From Mycolicibacterium canariasense (GTDB lineage Bacteria > Actinomycetota > Actinomycetes > Mycobacteriales > Mycobacteriaceae), in contig NZ_LQOL01000066.1 in assembly GCF_002101555.1 (NCBI RefSeq), forward strand, positions 1-45,033: 45,033 bases of DNA. Direction: 5' to 3'. Position numbers and translations under genes: made by a program. This document shows, piece by piece, positions 26,711-35,122 of this stretch. The notes under the pieces are model-generated. The model saw only the letters and a program-made list of their open reading frames with translations, was not told the DNA's origin and searched no databases. Each line of letters begins with the position of its first letter. The first letter of the stretch is position 1.

Positions 26711-27519
26711 GACACACCTCCGTCGAACTGTCCTGCGGTGCGCCCGCCACCGGGAGGTCCGGCGAAGGCCTGCGCGATGGAGAGCCACTGTTCGGCGAGC
26801 GGACCGGTGACGTGCAGTGCGGTGTCGTCGCGATGCCTGCGCTGGGTGACGAGCAGGCAGAAGTCGTGCGCAGTGCCGGTGACCCGGTTGGGCACGCCGT
26901 CGGGGCCCCAGGTCCACAGCGTGCCCCCCGGTGCGGTGAGCTCGACACGGACGGGTTCCTCGGGCACCTCCAGGCCGTTGGCCATGTAGCTGAACGCCCG
27001 CGCTCCCACGCCGATGTGGGCGACGTGGCGCAACCGGGCCGAGGGCACACGGGTCACTCCCAGCGCGTCGGCGATGTCCTGACCGTGCGCCCAGGTCTCC
27101 ATGATCCGCGCGGTCAGCGAGGAAGCCGCGCTCATAGGGAGGCCGAACCACGGCACCCGCATCGAGGGGTCGATCGCTGCGAAGGCAGCGACGAGGGCGC
27201 GGCGCGCGCCGTCGAACCAGGACAGCAGCTCCGCTGTCGGCATCGGCCGGTAGCGCTCGGCGATGGTGTCCGGGGAGATCCGGCCGTCGGCGAGCATGGG
27301 CAGCACCTCGGCCGTGAACCCTTCGGGGTCGGTGGCTGAGCGCACCGCGGCGTCGTCGAAGAACGCAAGATGGCTGATCTGATCGCGGACCGCCCAGCCT
27401 GCCGCGGGGGTGGGCGCGTCCCACCCGGCTTGCCCCTCGGGCAGCTCGGCGATCAGTGACCACAGCTCGGCCGTTTCCGCCCCGATGTCGGTGATCAAGG
27501 ACTCCATCGGCACGGCCAC
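26707..27519 (-). CDS. TIGR03084-type metal-binding DinB/maleylpyruvate-isomerase-like protein
   Basis: This 270-residue protein matches the mycobacterial TIGR03084 group of the DinB/MDMPI fold. The pattern of metal-ligand histidines is visible in RDQISHLAFFDDAA near residue 50 and METWAHGQDIAD near residue 145. Such proteins often act as thiol-dependent isomerases or transferases that use mycothiol, but the reaction for this group is not known. The GTG at 27519 has AAGGGA upstream and is 2 bases from the crotonase stop. The far end overlaps the AtuA-like start. Genes of this type often sit beside AtuA-like and crotonase genes in mycobacteria, as here, from memory. Confidence 0.82.
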   Translation of the reverse strand: MAVPMESLITDIGAETAELWSLIAELPEGQAGWDAPTPAAGWAVRDQISHLAFFDDAAVRSATDPEGFTAEVLPMLADGRISPDTIAERYRPMPTAELLSWFDGARRALVAAFAAIDPSMRVPWFGLPMSAASSLTARIMETWAHGQDIADALGVTRVPSARLRHVAHIGVGARAFSYMANGLEVPEEPVRVELTAPGGTLWTWGPDGVPNRVTGTAHDFCLLVTQRRHRDDTALHVTGPLAEQWLSIAQAFAGPPGGGRTAGQFDGGVS

Positions 27520-27521
27520 GT

Positions 27522-28289
27522 CTAACGTCCCTTCCAAACCGGTGTGCGCTTCTCGCGGAACGCGGCGGGACCCTCTAGCGCGTCGGCGCTGAGGTACACC
27601 GGCTCCCATATCTGGTCGGCGTGGGCGTAGGCCTCCGTCAGGTGGTGCGCTGCGGAGAGGTATACGGTCTTTTTTGCCGCGAGTACGGACAGCGGTGCGT
27701 TGGAAGCGATCCGCAGGGCGATCTCCTGAACTCGTACCCGCAGCTCCGCTGCGGGCACGACCTCGTTCACCATGCCTACCTCGCGGGCGCGCTCGGCAGT
27801 GATCGGGTCGCCGGTCATCAAAATCTGCAGCGCAATCCGCGGCGGCAGCAGCCACGACAGCGGGACAGCCCATGGCGAGCCGCGGCCTACCTTGACCTCG
27901 CTGACCGCGAACCTGGCGTGCTCGGCTGCGATGACGAGGTCGCACTGCTGGGCCAGTAGGAATCCGCCGGCGAAGGCGACGCCGTTCACCGCGGCGATGG
28001 TCGGCTTGGCGACCTGGATGTTGCGCCCGAATTGCGGCGCGAAGTCTGGCGGCGGAACCGTGAGCGCCGTCTCCGCCATCTCTTTAAGGTCCCCTCCGGC
28101 GCAGAACGCCTTATCGCCTGCCCCGGTCAGCACCAGAACCTTGGCGGAGTCGTCGGCGTTGAAGCGGTGAACGCTGTGGAACAGTCCCTGCCGGACCGCC
28201 CCGTTGAGCGCGTTCCGTGCCTCGGGGCGATTGATCGTCAACCAGGCCACCCCGTCGACGACCTCGTAGGTGATCGCTTCCTCGCTCAT
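27522..28289 (-). CDS. Enoyl-CoA hydratase/isomerase (crotonase) family protein
   Basis: This 255-residue crotonase-fold enzyme acts on an acyl-CoA. The oxyanion loop FCAGGDLKEM and the second one VNGVAFAGGF are present. Of the two hydratase glutamates, the one in SEVKVG is kept, but the one in the GGGxEL position is replaced (GGFLLA). The enzyme may therefore be an isomerase, hydrolase or lyase and not a simple hydratase. The ATG at 28289 is preceded by AGGACGGGG. It is first of a three-gene leftward operon with the TIGR03084 and AtuA-like genes. In an Atu-type pathway a crotonase hydrates isohexenyl-glutaconyl-CoA; applying that here is an inference. Confidence 0.88.
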   Translation of the reverse strand: MSEEAITYEVVDGVAWLTINRPEARNALNGAVRQGLFHSVHRFNADDSAKVLVLTGAGDKAFCAGGDLKEMAETALTVPPPDFAPQFGRNIQVAKPTIAAVNGVAFAGGFLLAQQCDLVIAAEHARFAVSEVKVGRGSPWAVPLSWLLPPRIALQILMTGDPITAERAREVGMVNEVVPAAELRVRVQEIALRIASNAPLSVLAAKKTVYLSAAHHLTEAYAHADQIWEPVYLSADALEGPAAFREKRTPVWKGR

Positions 28290-28675
28290 CAATCCCCGTC
28301 CTGATCGGCACCCGCCCTCCCGATGTGAGGGCTCGTTCACTCGCAGTACGTTACCCGGCAGAATGTCGCGAGGACCAGTTGGTGAGCGAACGCGTTGCGT
28401 CCGGCGGCGCAACCCGACCGGCGTGGCCAGCTCCGTAAATGTTGGGTTCGCCACCTCGTCGGCCGCATTCGGTTCGAGCGATTGACGAGATCGGATCCCA
28501 AGGCCGCAACACGGGGTTGCATTCGTACGTCAAGTCCTCGGCAAGAATGTGGCCCTCTTCGGCCTTTTGGGATTGGCACGCCGGAGGTGCTCCTTGCCAC
28601 CGTTTCACCCTTGGCTCCCAGAAACAATCGGTGCCAAATGCTGTGAACGCATGCGTCGCCGCGGGGAACCGCTCG
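28290..28675. other. Intergenic stretch upstream of the crotonase operon
   Basis: Nothing coding was recognised over 386 bases. It should contain the promoter of the leftward crotonase operon and the end of the carboxylesterase transcript. No strong palindrome was found by eye. Confidence 0.5.
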
Positions 28676-30184
28676 TCAGCGTCCGAGGACTTGAAAACCT
28701 TCCCATGCTTTCCGGCGGTCGGCGTGGGGGTCGTTGTCCACTCGCGAAGCGCGATCGAAGACGAGGACCGGACGGGCGTCGCTGGTGTAGCGCGGCCAGC
28801 CGTCTCCTGGAACTCCGGTGCGTGCGAAAGCATCCCAGCGCCCTTGCATGTCGTCGCTCACGCGTAGGGCCGAGCGGCGATCGGCTCCGGCGCTGAGTAG
28901 CCGACCGAGCGGCGTGCGGTAGGCGTCGAACACCGCAAGAAGCTCCGTCGCATGGGTGGCACCCAGCCCGGCCCATTGCAGAGTTCGCGGGGCGAAGTCA
29001 TAGCGGTACAGATATGTGGGGGCGTGCCGACTGTGGGAATCCGCGAGCTGCCACAGTGTCGATCCGAATGTGAAGTCGGCCCCCAGTCGGATACAGGCAT
29101 CGGGGGCCGGATATTCGGGATAGGCAGCAGTAATTCGCTCGCGACAGGTGGGTTCCGCTCCCGCTAGTAACGCTTCGATCTTGGCTTCGTTCGTCGGGAG
29201 GAGTTTGAGGAAGCGAGTGAACAACCGGCCCTCGTCGGCGTTCGTACCGACGATCAGCGGCACACGGTACGCCTTGCCGTCGCGCATCGCTTGAATGGGC
29301 TCGGACGGTAGATAGTCGGTTCCGAATGTGCATCCCACCGGGTAACCGCCAGCAAGGTCCGATGCACTCGTGGTGAGCAAGCGATCGAATGCATTCACCA
29401 GTTGAGCCGGACGCGCCGCCAACAGGAGGCGGGCGGGCTCCCGCTCGTCGGCGCAGAGAATGGATGCGAACTTGGCGGCGAACTCCGCGGCCAGCTCCTG
29501 GGAGCGGGATAGCGCGCCGGCCGGACTTTGTGAGATAGCCTGTGCGAAAAGCCCTTTAGCCGCTGGCACGGCCAGCAAAGTGGTAACGGCGTGCGCGCCC
29601 GCGCTCTCTCCGAAGATCGTCACGTTATCGGGATCGCCGCCGAATGCCGCGATGTTCTCGCGTACCCACCTGAGCGCCGACACGAGGTCACGCAAGTAGA
29701 GGTTGTCGTCAATATGGATGTCTGCGGTGGACAGCGACGACAGGTCGACAGCCCCTAGCGCGCCGAGGCGGTAGTTTGTCGATACGTACACGCAACCGCT
29801 GCGGGCAAGCGACGCGCCATCATAGATCGGTGTCGCGGAACTGCCCAGGAAGTACGCCCCGCCGTGAATGAAGAACATCACGGGCAGAGGTCGGTCCGAG
29901 CCGCCGTCGGGTGCAACGACATTGAGGGTGAGGCAGTCCTCGCTCATGGGCTGGAACTTGCCCGGACCGACGATGGTGTATCGGCGGGGCTGTGGAGCGC
30001 AGTAGCGGAATCGGTGGCAGGGTCGGACGCCGTCCCACGCTTCGACCGGCTGGGGAGCCTTGAACCGCAGCGCGCCGACTGGTGGCTTGGCGTAGGGAAT
30101 GGAACGCCAGCGATTGACGCCGTCCCGCGTGAATCCTTCGATGGCGCCCGAGGTGAGTTCGGTGCGGACTGTCTTCGCTGGCAT
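28676..30184 (-). CDS. Type B carboxylesterase
   Basis: This 502-residue serine esterase of the cholinesterase/PnbA family hydrolyses carboxylic esters. It has the oxyanion motif HGGAY near residues 107-111, the segment SEDCLTLNV, and the nucleophile S194 in GESAGAH. The catalytic histidine is in GLGATHATELL. No signal peptide is visible; it is probably cytosolic. The ATG at 30184 has no obvious ribosome site, so a leaderless transcript is possible. It sits upstream of the crotonase operon and downstream of the AraC gene on the same strand, separated by 221 bases from the latter. It could cleave esters from Baeyer-Villiger oxidation or from external sources. Confidence 0.92.
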   Translation of the reverse strand: MPAKTVRTELTSGAIEGFTRDGVNRWRSIPYAKPPVGALRFKAPQPVEAWDGVRPCHRFRYCAPQPRRYTIVGPGKFQPMSEDCLTLNVVAPDGGSDRPLPVMFFIHGGAYFLGSSATPIYDGASLARSGCVYVSTNYRLGALGAVDLSSLSTADIHIDDNLYLRDLVSALRWVRENIAAFGGDPDNVTIFGESAGAHAVTTLLAVPAAKGLFAQAISQSPAGALSRSQELAAEFAAKFASILCADEREPARLLLAARPAQLVNAFDRLLTTSASDLAGGYPVGCTFGTDYLPSEPIQAMRDGKAYRVPLIVGTNADEGRLFTRFLKLLPTNEAKIEALLAGAEPTCRERITAAYPEYPAPDACIRLGADFTFGSTLWQLADSHSRHAPTYLYRYDFAPRTLQWAGLGATHATELLAVFDAYRTPLGRLLSAGADRRSALRVSDDMQGRWDAFARTGVPGDGWPRYTSDARPVLVFDRASRVDNDPHADRRKAWEGFQVLGR

Positions 30185-30405
30185 GTATCGACAATAGCGA
30201 ATGACTATTCACACCAGCGCCCGGCTCTGCCGTTCAGTCGCCGTGTCGGGCACGGTTTGGCCTGCTACTGATGACTCACTCGACTTCGGTCAGCGGCCTC
30301 CACGGCCGTTCGGTGACGTCGTGGCTGATTCTTAAGCACCGGTTACATCTTTTCAGAAGAAGAAGCTACCCATGACCGGCTATCTCCGGGCGTGCGGGGA
30401 CATCC

Positions 30406-31446
30406 TCAGCGTTGTGAGCGTCGGTACTCGCTCGGAGAGCGGCCGGTCCATCGCTTGAAGGCGTGTGAGAAGTTAGCAAGATCGCCGTATCCGAGCTCGG
30501 TCGCGATCTGGCTTGCCGACATTGATCGGGTGATTAACAGCATCATCGCGCTCTCCCGCAGACACGACTGGCGCAACTCGCGAAAGGTGGTGCCCTCTTC
30601 GGCGAGCCGGCGTTTGAGTGTGCTGGTGGATACCGAGAGTTCGTCTGCGACCCGCTGGCAACTTCGCTGTCCGGGATCCTCGTCCAACAACCGTCTCACC
30701 TTCTTGGAGAAGGACGTGGCTCCGCTCTGCTCGTCGAGGGTCCGCCTCAGCTCGGCGACGGCGAGTCGATACGCAAGGGGATCGGAGAACCGGCACACTT
30801 CATTGAGCGCGTTGACGGGAACATGAAGGTAGGACATCGGTGCGTCAAAGAACAGGCGCCCGGCTAGTACCATCTCTGCCGCGAGTTTGTTCAGGGAGAC
30901 CGGCGCTGACCAACTCAAGTGGAGCGTGACGGTCAGCGCGTCACTGACGAGCATGTCCAGCAGTCGTAACAACGCCAAGCCGGTATATGTGACTGCTAAG
31001 CAGTCCAGGGCCCGATCGCCTGTGTGCCCCCAGAGCCCGACGGTGAGACCTTGGTCGTTTGGACGGAATTGTGCATTGATCGCCGTGGTGATCAACGGTA
31101 GATAGGTGAGCAGCTCGACGATCTCGGCTACCGAGCCTGCGCTGACCAGCGGGACGCTCAACGGGCCGAAAGATGTCAACTGTGCCTGTCCTGCAAACGA
31201 GAAGCCGAGCAGGGTTGCCCGGTCGACGTCTAGATCGGGGTACAGATCGCGAAACCACCGCAGTGGCGCCTGGACATCGTGCTGCATCAGCGTCGCCTCG
31301 TCGGTTCCCTCGCGCGCCATGATGGTGCGAAGCCGCGCGACGGCGTCCGGGTCGAGTGCCTGGCTCTCCAGCATTTGCACGAACGCGACCGGAGGCACAC
31401 CGGCGTTGCTGAACTTCACCGATCGTGCCCCCTGAGCCCAATCCAC
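30406..31446 (-). CDS. AraC-family regulator with arabinose-binding-like N-domain (VirS/OruR type)
   Basis: This 346-residue AraC-type activator has an N-terminal Arabinose_bd-like effector domain and a C-terminal double helix-turn-helix (SVSTSTLKRRLAEEG and SQIATELGYGDLANFSHAFKR). It diverges from the ferredoxin-CYP153 operon across a 95-base gap, the usual arrangement of alkane-responsive activators beside CYP153 genes. The GTG at 31446 has AGGA close upstream. The same domain layout is found in VirS, which activates the mymA operon in M. tuberculosis. The likely target is the adjacent alkane oxidation operon; the effector is probably a fatty acid or alkane, by analogy. Confidence 0.9.
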   Translation of the reverse strand: MDWAQGARSVKFSNAGVPPVAFVQMLESQALDPDAVARLRTIMAREGTDEATLMQHDVQAPLRWFRDLYPDLDVDRATLLGFSFAGQAQLTSFGPLSVPLVSAGSVAEIVELLTYLPLITTAINAQFRPNDQGLTVGLWGHTGDRALDCLAVTYTGLALLRLLDMLVSDALTVTLHLSWSAPVSLNKLAAEMVLAGRLFFDAPMSYLHVPVNALNEVCRFSDPLAYRLAVAELRRTLDEQSGATSFSKKVRRLLDEDPGQRSCQRVADELSVSTSTLKRRLAEEGTTFRELRQSCLRESAMMLLITRSMSASQIATELGYGDLANFSHAFKRWTGRSPSEYRRSQR

Positions 31447-31482
31447 AAGTTCCTGATCCGCGCAAACATAGCGGAAGCGCTC

Positions 31483-31496
31483 GGATTGGACAATCC
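31483..31496. promoter_or_regulatory. Inverted repeat in the AraC/ferredoxin divergent promoter
   Basis: GGATTG and CAATCC flank a 2-base spacer, directly followed by the palindrome TGTTAACA (31498-31505). It lies midway between the divergent AraC and ferredoxin start codons, where an activator site is expected. A TTGGAC hexamer overlapping it could be a -35 box of the ferredoxin promoter. Confidence 0.4.
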
Positions 31497-31541
31497 TGTT
31501 AACAAGTATTCACATTCAGGGCAACTTAAGAGGAGTCGGTA

Positions 31542-31862
31542 ATGGCCGTTGTCACTTTTGTCTCCCACGACGGCGACAAGCACCAGGTGCCTCTCGATGA
31601 AGGCCAGTCACTGATGCAGGTCGCGACCAACAATGCGGTACCCGGCATCGACGGCGACTGCGGAGGCGAAGCCGCGTGCGGCACCTGCCATGTGATCGTC
31701 GATCCGCAATGGACCGACAAGGTCGGCCTCTCCGGCCCCGCTGAAGAAGAGATGCTCGCGATGAACCCGGAGCGTCACCCGACCTCCCGGCTGTCCTGTC
31801 AGATGCCGGTCTCCGAGGAGTGGGACGGCTTGATCGTCCAACTGCCCGAGTTCCAGATGTAA
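31542..31862 (+). CDS. 2Fe-2S ferredoxin (putidaredoxin type)
   Basis: This 106-residue ferredoxin carries the 2Fe-2S ligands C40, C46, C49 and C86 in the C-x5-C-x2-C...C pattern of vertebrate/bacterial P450 ferredoxins. AGAGGAG is 6 bases before the ATG at 31542. It is first in the operon, 26 bases before the CYP153 gene, and should shuttle electrons from the ferredoxin reductase to that P450. Confidence 0.95.
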   Translation: MAVVTFVSHDGDKHQVPLDEGQSLMQVATNNAVPGIDGDCGGEAACGTCHVIVDPQWTDKVGLSGPAEEEMLAMNPERHPTSRLSCQMPVSEEWDGLIVQLPEFQM

Positions 31863-31888
31863 TGACGAGCGAAAAGGAATAAGACGTA

Positions 31889-33277
31889 ATGAAGGTTTCT
31901 GAAGCAATCACCGAGAAAGTTCAGGCGACCATCCCGATCGACCTGCAGATTCAAGGTGCACACCTGTATGACAAGACCCGGCGTTTGGTGACCGGAACGA
32001 ACGGCAAGAAGATCTTCGTCGAGAGCCCCCTCCCGCCGGTCGAGGACGTCGAACTCGCCGACATCGACCTCAGCAACCCTTTCCTCTATCGTCAGGGGCT
32101 CTGGCAGTCGTACTACGAGCGCCTGCGCAACGAAGCTCCGGTCCACTACCAGCCCAACAGTCCGTTCGGTCCGTTCTGGTCGGTCACGCGGCATGCCGAC
32201 ATCGTGACCGTCGAGAAGAACCATGAGGTCTTCTCCTCCGAGCCGTTCATCGTCATCGGGTCCCCCCCTCGTTTCCTGGATGTCGCGATGTTCATCGCGA
32301 TGGATCCGCCACGCCACGACAGGCAGCGGGCCGCCGTCCAAGGGGTGGTCGCGCCCAAGAACCTGCGTGAGATGGAGGGGCTGATCCGCTCGCGCGTCCA
32401 GGAGGTGCTGGACGATCTGCCCCTGGATCAGCCGTTCGACTGGGTGCAGAATGTCTCGATCGAGCTGACCGCTCGGATGCTTGCGACCCTCCTGGACTTC
32501 CCGTACGAGCAGCGTCGCAAGCTCGTCGAGTGGTCAGATCTGGCAACCTCGATGGAGCAGGCCAATGGCGGTCCCTCGGACCTTGACGAGACGTTCGCAG
32601 GCATGCGCGATATGGCGCGGGGTCTCAGCGAGCACTGGCACGACAAGGCGGCCCGGACCGCTGCCGGGGAGGAACCCGGCTTCGATCTGATCACCATGTT
32701 GCAGAGCAACGAGAGCACCAAGGATCTGATCAAACGACCGATGGAGTTCTTGGGCAACCTCGTGCTGCTGATCGTCGGAGGCAACGACACCACCCGGAAC
32801 TCGATGAGCGGCGGTGTTCTCGCGTTGAACCGGTACCCGGACCAGTTCGAGAAGCTGAAGGCCAACCCCGACCTGATCCCCAACATGAACTCGGAGATCA
32901 TTCGGTGGCAGACGCCGCTGGCCTATATGCGCCGGATCGCCACGGCCGACACCATGCTCAACGGGCAGTTCATTCGCAAGGGCGACAAGGTGGTGATGTG
33001 GTACGCCTCGGGCAACCGCGACGAGCGCGTATTCGATCAGCCCGACGACTTCATCATCGACCGGGCCAACGCCCGCAACCACATCTCCTTCGGCTTCGGT
33101 GTCCACCGTTGCATGGGCAACCGGCTGGCCGAGCTGCAGCTGCGGATTCTCTGGGAGGAGCTGCTTCCTCGCTTCGAGAACATCGAGGTCGTCGGCGAAC
33201 CCGAGTACGTGCAGTCCAACTTCGTGAGGGGTATCAGCAAGCTGATGGTCCGCCTCACCCCGAAATCCGACGCATGA
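31889..33277 (+). CDS. Cytochrome P450 CYP153, alkane omega-hydroxylase
   Basis: This 462-residue P450 is recognised as CYP153 family from VGGNDTTRNSMSGG in the I-helix, the ExxR region in NSEIIRWQTP, and the heme loop FGFGVHRCMGNRLAELQLRILWEE with the axial cysteine at residue 408. CYP153 enzymes hydroxylate medium-chain alkanes at the terminal carbon and some oxidise cyclic terpenes. AAAGGAA precedes the ATG. The gene follows the ferredoxin by 26 bases and overlaps the ferredoxin reductase start as ATGA, giving a complete three-component system. The downstream alcohol dehydrogenase and CoA ligase match this role. Confidence 0.95.
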   Translation: MKVSEAITEKVQATIPIDLQIQGAHLYDKTRRLVTGTNGKKIFVESPLPPVEDVELADIDLSNPFLYRQGLWQSYYERLRNEAPVHYQPNSPFGPFWSVTRHADIVTVEKNHEVFSSEPFIVIGSPPRFLDVAMFIAMDPPRHDRQRAAVQGVVAPKNLREMEGLIRSRVQEVLDDLPLDQPFDWVQNVSIELTARMLATLLDFPYEQRRKLVEWSDLATSMEQANGGPSDLDETFAGMRDMARGLSEHWHDKAARTAAGEEPGFDLITMLQSNESTKDLIKRPMEFLGNLVLLIVGGNDTTRNSMSGGVLALNRYPDQFEKLKANPDLIPNMNSEIIRWQTPLAYMRRIATADTMLNGQFIRKGDKVVMWYASGNRDERVFDQPDDFIIDRANARNHISFGFGVHRCMGNRLAELQLRILWEELLPRFENIEVVGEPEYVQSNFVRGISKLMVRLTPKSDA

Positions 33278-34476
33278 CATTGGAGCGGGCGCTCATCGTC
33301 GGGGCCAGCCATGCCGGGGCCCAACTCTCGGCCAGTCTGCGCCAGGAAGGGTGGACCGGTGAGATCGTCCTCGTCGGCGACGAGTCGGCGCTGCCCTACC
33401 AACGCCCTCCGCTGTCGAAGGCATACCTGGCCGGCAAGTGCACCCTCGAGGAGCTCGCGATCCGCAGCGCCGAGTTCTACACCAAGCAGCGAATCCAACT
33501 CCTGGATGCGACGGTGGAGGCGGTCGACCGTGCGGCGGGCCACCTCTCGCTGAGCACCGGCGAGTCGCTGCCCTACGACAGGCTCGCGCTGTGCACGGGC
33601 GCCCGCCCTCGTCGGCTCCCCACCCCGGGAGCCGACCTGGCCGGAGTCTTCTACCTACGCACCGCGGCGGACGTCGAGAAGATCCGAGACGCCACCAGAC
33701 CGGGGCGTCGAGCCGTGATCGTCGGCGGCGGCTACATCGGACTGGAGACGGCCGCCTCGTTGCGTGCGTTGGGCCTGGAGGTCACCGTGCTCGAGGCGAC
33801 CGAGCGTGTCCTCGAACGGGTCACCGCCCCGGAGGTATCGGCGTTCTTCGACCGGATCCACCGGGAGGAGGGCGTCAACATCCGGACGGGTGCGCTGGTC
33901 GAGGCTCTGTCCGGCGACGGCAGGGTCCGCGAAGTAGTCCTGGCCGGTGGTGAATCGATTCCCGCCGACCTCGTCATCGTCGGCATCGGCGTCGAGCCGA
34001 ACACTGAGCTCGCCGCCGCCGCGGGCTTGGTCGTCGACAACGGCGTCGTGATCGACGACCAGGCCCGGACCAGCGACCCCGCGATCGTGGCCGCCGGGGA
34101 CTGCGTCAGCCACGACATGGCCCGTTACGGGCGCCGCATACGCCTGGAGTCCGTGCCCAGCGCGGCCGAGCAGGCCAAAGTCGCCGCGGCGACCATCTGC
34201 GGGAAGTCCAAGACGATAGCGGCGCTGCCCTGGTTCTGGTCAGATCAATACGACCTCAAGCTCCAGATCGCCGGTCTTAACACCGGCTACGACGAGGTCG
34301 TCCTCAGCGGCGACCCGACCCGGGACCGCGACTTCACCTGCTTCTACCTGCGCGCCGGCGAGCTCATCGCCGCCGACTGCGTCAACCGCCCCCGCGACTT
34401 CATGTTCAGCAAGCGGGTCATCACGCAGCAGGTCCCCGTCGACCGGGCCGAACTGGTGCTCGCCGGCTCGGCCTGA
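33274..34476 (+). CDS. Ferredoxin reductase of the CYP153 system
   Basis: This 400-residue FAD enzyme passes electrons from NADH to the adjacent ferredoxin. It shows the FAD motif GASHAGAQLS near the N-terminus, PYQRPPLSKAYL, TGARPR, the NADH motif GGGYIGLE, and AAGDCVS, as in putidaredoxin and rhodocoxin reductases. The ATG overlaps the CYP153 stop as ATGA. After its stop is a 199-base gap before the SCP2 gene. Confidence 0.95.
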   Translation: MTLERALIVGASHAGAQLSASLRQEGWTGEIVLVGDESALPYQRPPLSKAYLAGKCTLEELAIRSAEFYTKQRIQLLDATVEAVDRAAGHLSLSTGESLPYDRLALCTGARPRRLPTPGADLAGVFYLRTAADVEKIRDATRPGRRAVIVGGGYIGLETAASLRALGLEVTVLEATERVLERVTAPEVSAFFDRIHREEGVNIRTGALVEALSGDGRVREVVLAGGESIPADLVIVGIGVEPNTELAAAAGLVVDNGVVIDDQARTSDPAIVAAGDCVSHDMARYGRRIRLESVPSAAEQAKVAAATICGKSKTIAALPWFWSDQYDLKLQIAGLNTGYDEVVLSGDPTRDRDFTCFYLRAGELIAADCVNRPRDFMFSKRVITQQVPVDRAELVLAGSA

Positions 34477-34675
34477 GGCGAAGACCCCGCCGCTGCGCGG
34501 CCGCCCCGCCTCGTGCGGACCCCGGTCGTACGCCCGCGTTCTGGGCGGCGTCCGGCATGAGGACCGAGTGGGGTTTGCGAAGCGGTGTGACGGTTTACTA
34601 TCCAGTGAGGGCATCGTGATGGAGTCGATGCTCGCGATATTTTAATGCTGACAACGAGATTGGTGGAGGTTGACG

Positions 34676-35086
34676 ATGGCGGTTTTCAAGGATGAGGACG
34701 AGGTCTATACCTTTCTGGCTGGAATCTTTCGGCGGGGCCTGGAGAAGGAAGGGCTGGCCGATAAGCTCGTGAGTTCGGGTGTGGTGTTGCGGGTGCACTA
34801 CACCGATCCGGACGCAGTGGTGACAGTGGACATGGCGAACAAGGTGGTGGAGACGGGTGCGGACAGCACCGCGGTGCCCAATGTCGAGCTGTTCATGTCG
34901 GCAGACACCGGGAACAAGTTCTGGTTGGGCAAGGTGAACCTGACGATGGCGATGGCCAGGGGAACGGTGCGCGCAAAGGGCCCGGCGGCGAAGCTGATCA
35001 AAATGATCCCGCAGGCCAAGAACCTGTTCCCGGAGTACCGGTTGCTGTTGCAGAACGAGAATCGGCAGGACCTCATCGATGCGTGA
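34676..35086 (+). CDS. SCP2 sterol-binding domain protein
   Basis: This 136-residue protein looks like a small SCP2-like lipid-binding domain: GVVLRVHYTDPDAVVTVDM, VPNVELFMSADTGNKFW and FPEYRLLLQNEN. Such domains bind hydrophobic ligands or fatty acyl-CoA. GGAGG sits 7 bases before the ATG. It is 37 bases upstream of the acyl-CoA ligase in the alkane operon, so it probably carries or buffers the fatty acid or acyl-CoA. It has no catalytic motif. Confidence 0.8.
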   Translation: MAVFKDEDEVYTFLAGIFRRGLEKEGLADKLVSSGVVLRVHYTDPDAVVTVDMANKVVETGADSTAVPNVELFMSADTGNKFWLGKVNLTMAMARGTVRAKGPAAKLIKMIPQAKNLFPEYRLLLQNENRQDLIDA

Positions 35087-35122
35087 ACGACGCTTCACCG
35101 CGGGCTGCAGGACGGGCGTGCG

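Noticed and set aside
26711..27463. Upstream extension of the AtuA-like frame giving an 829-residue protein
   Set aside because: The extra N-terminal part is arginine-rich shadow of the TIGR03084 gene read in another frame. The family-like start VRIGNCSGFYGDR has a good ribosome site at GTG 26710.
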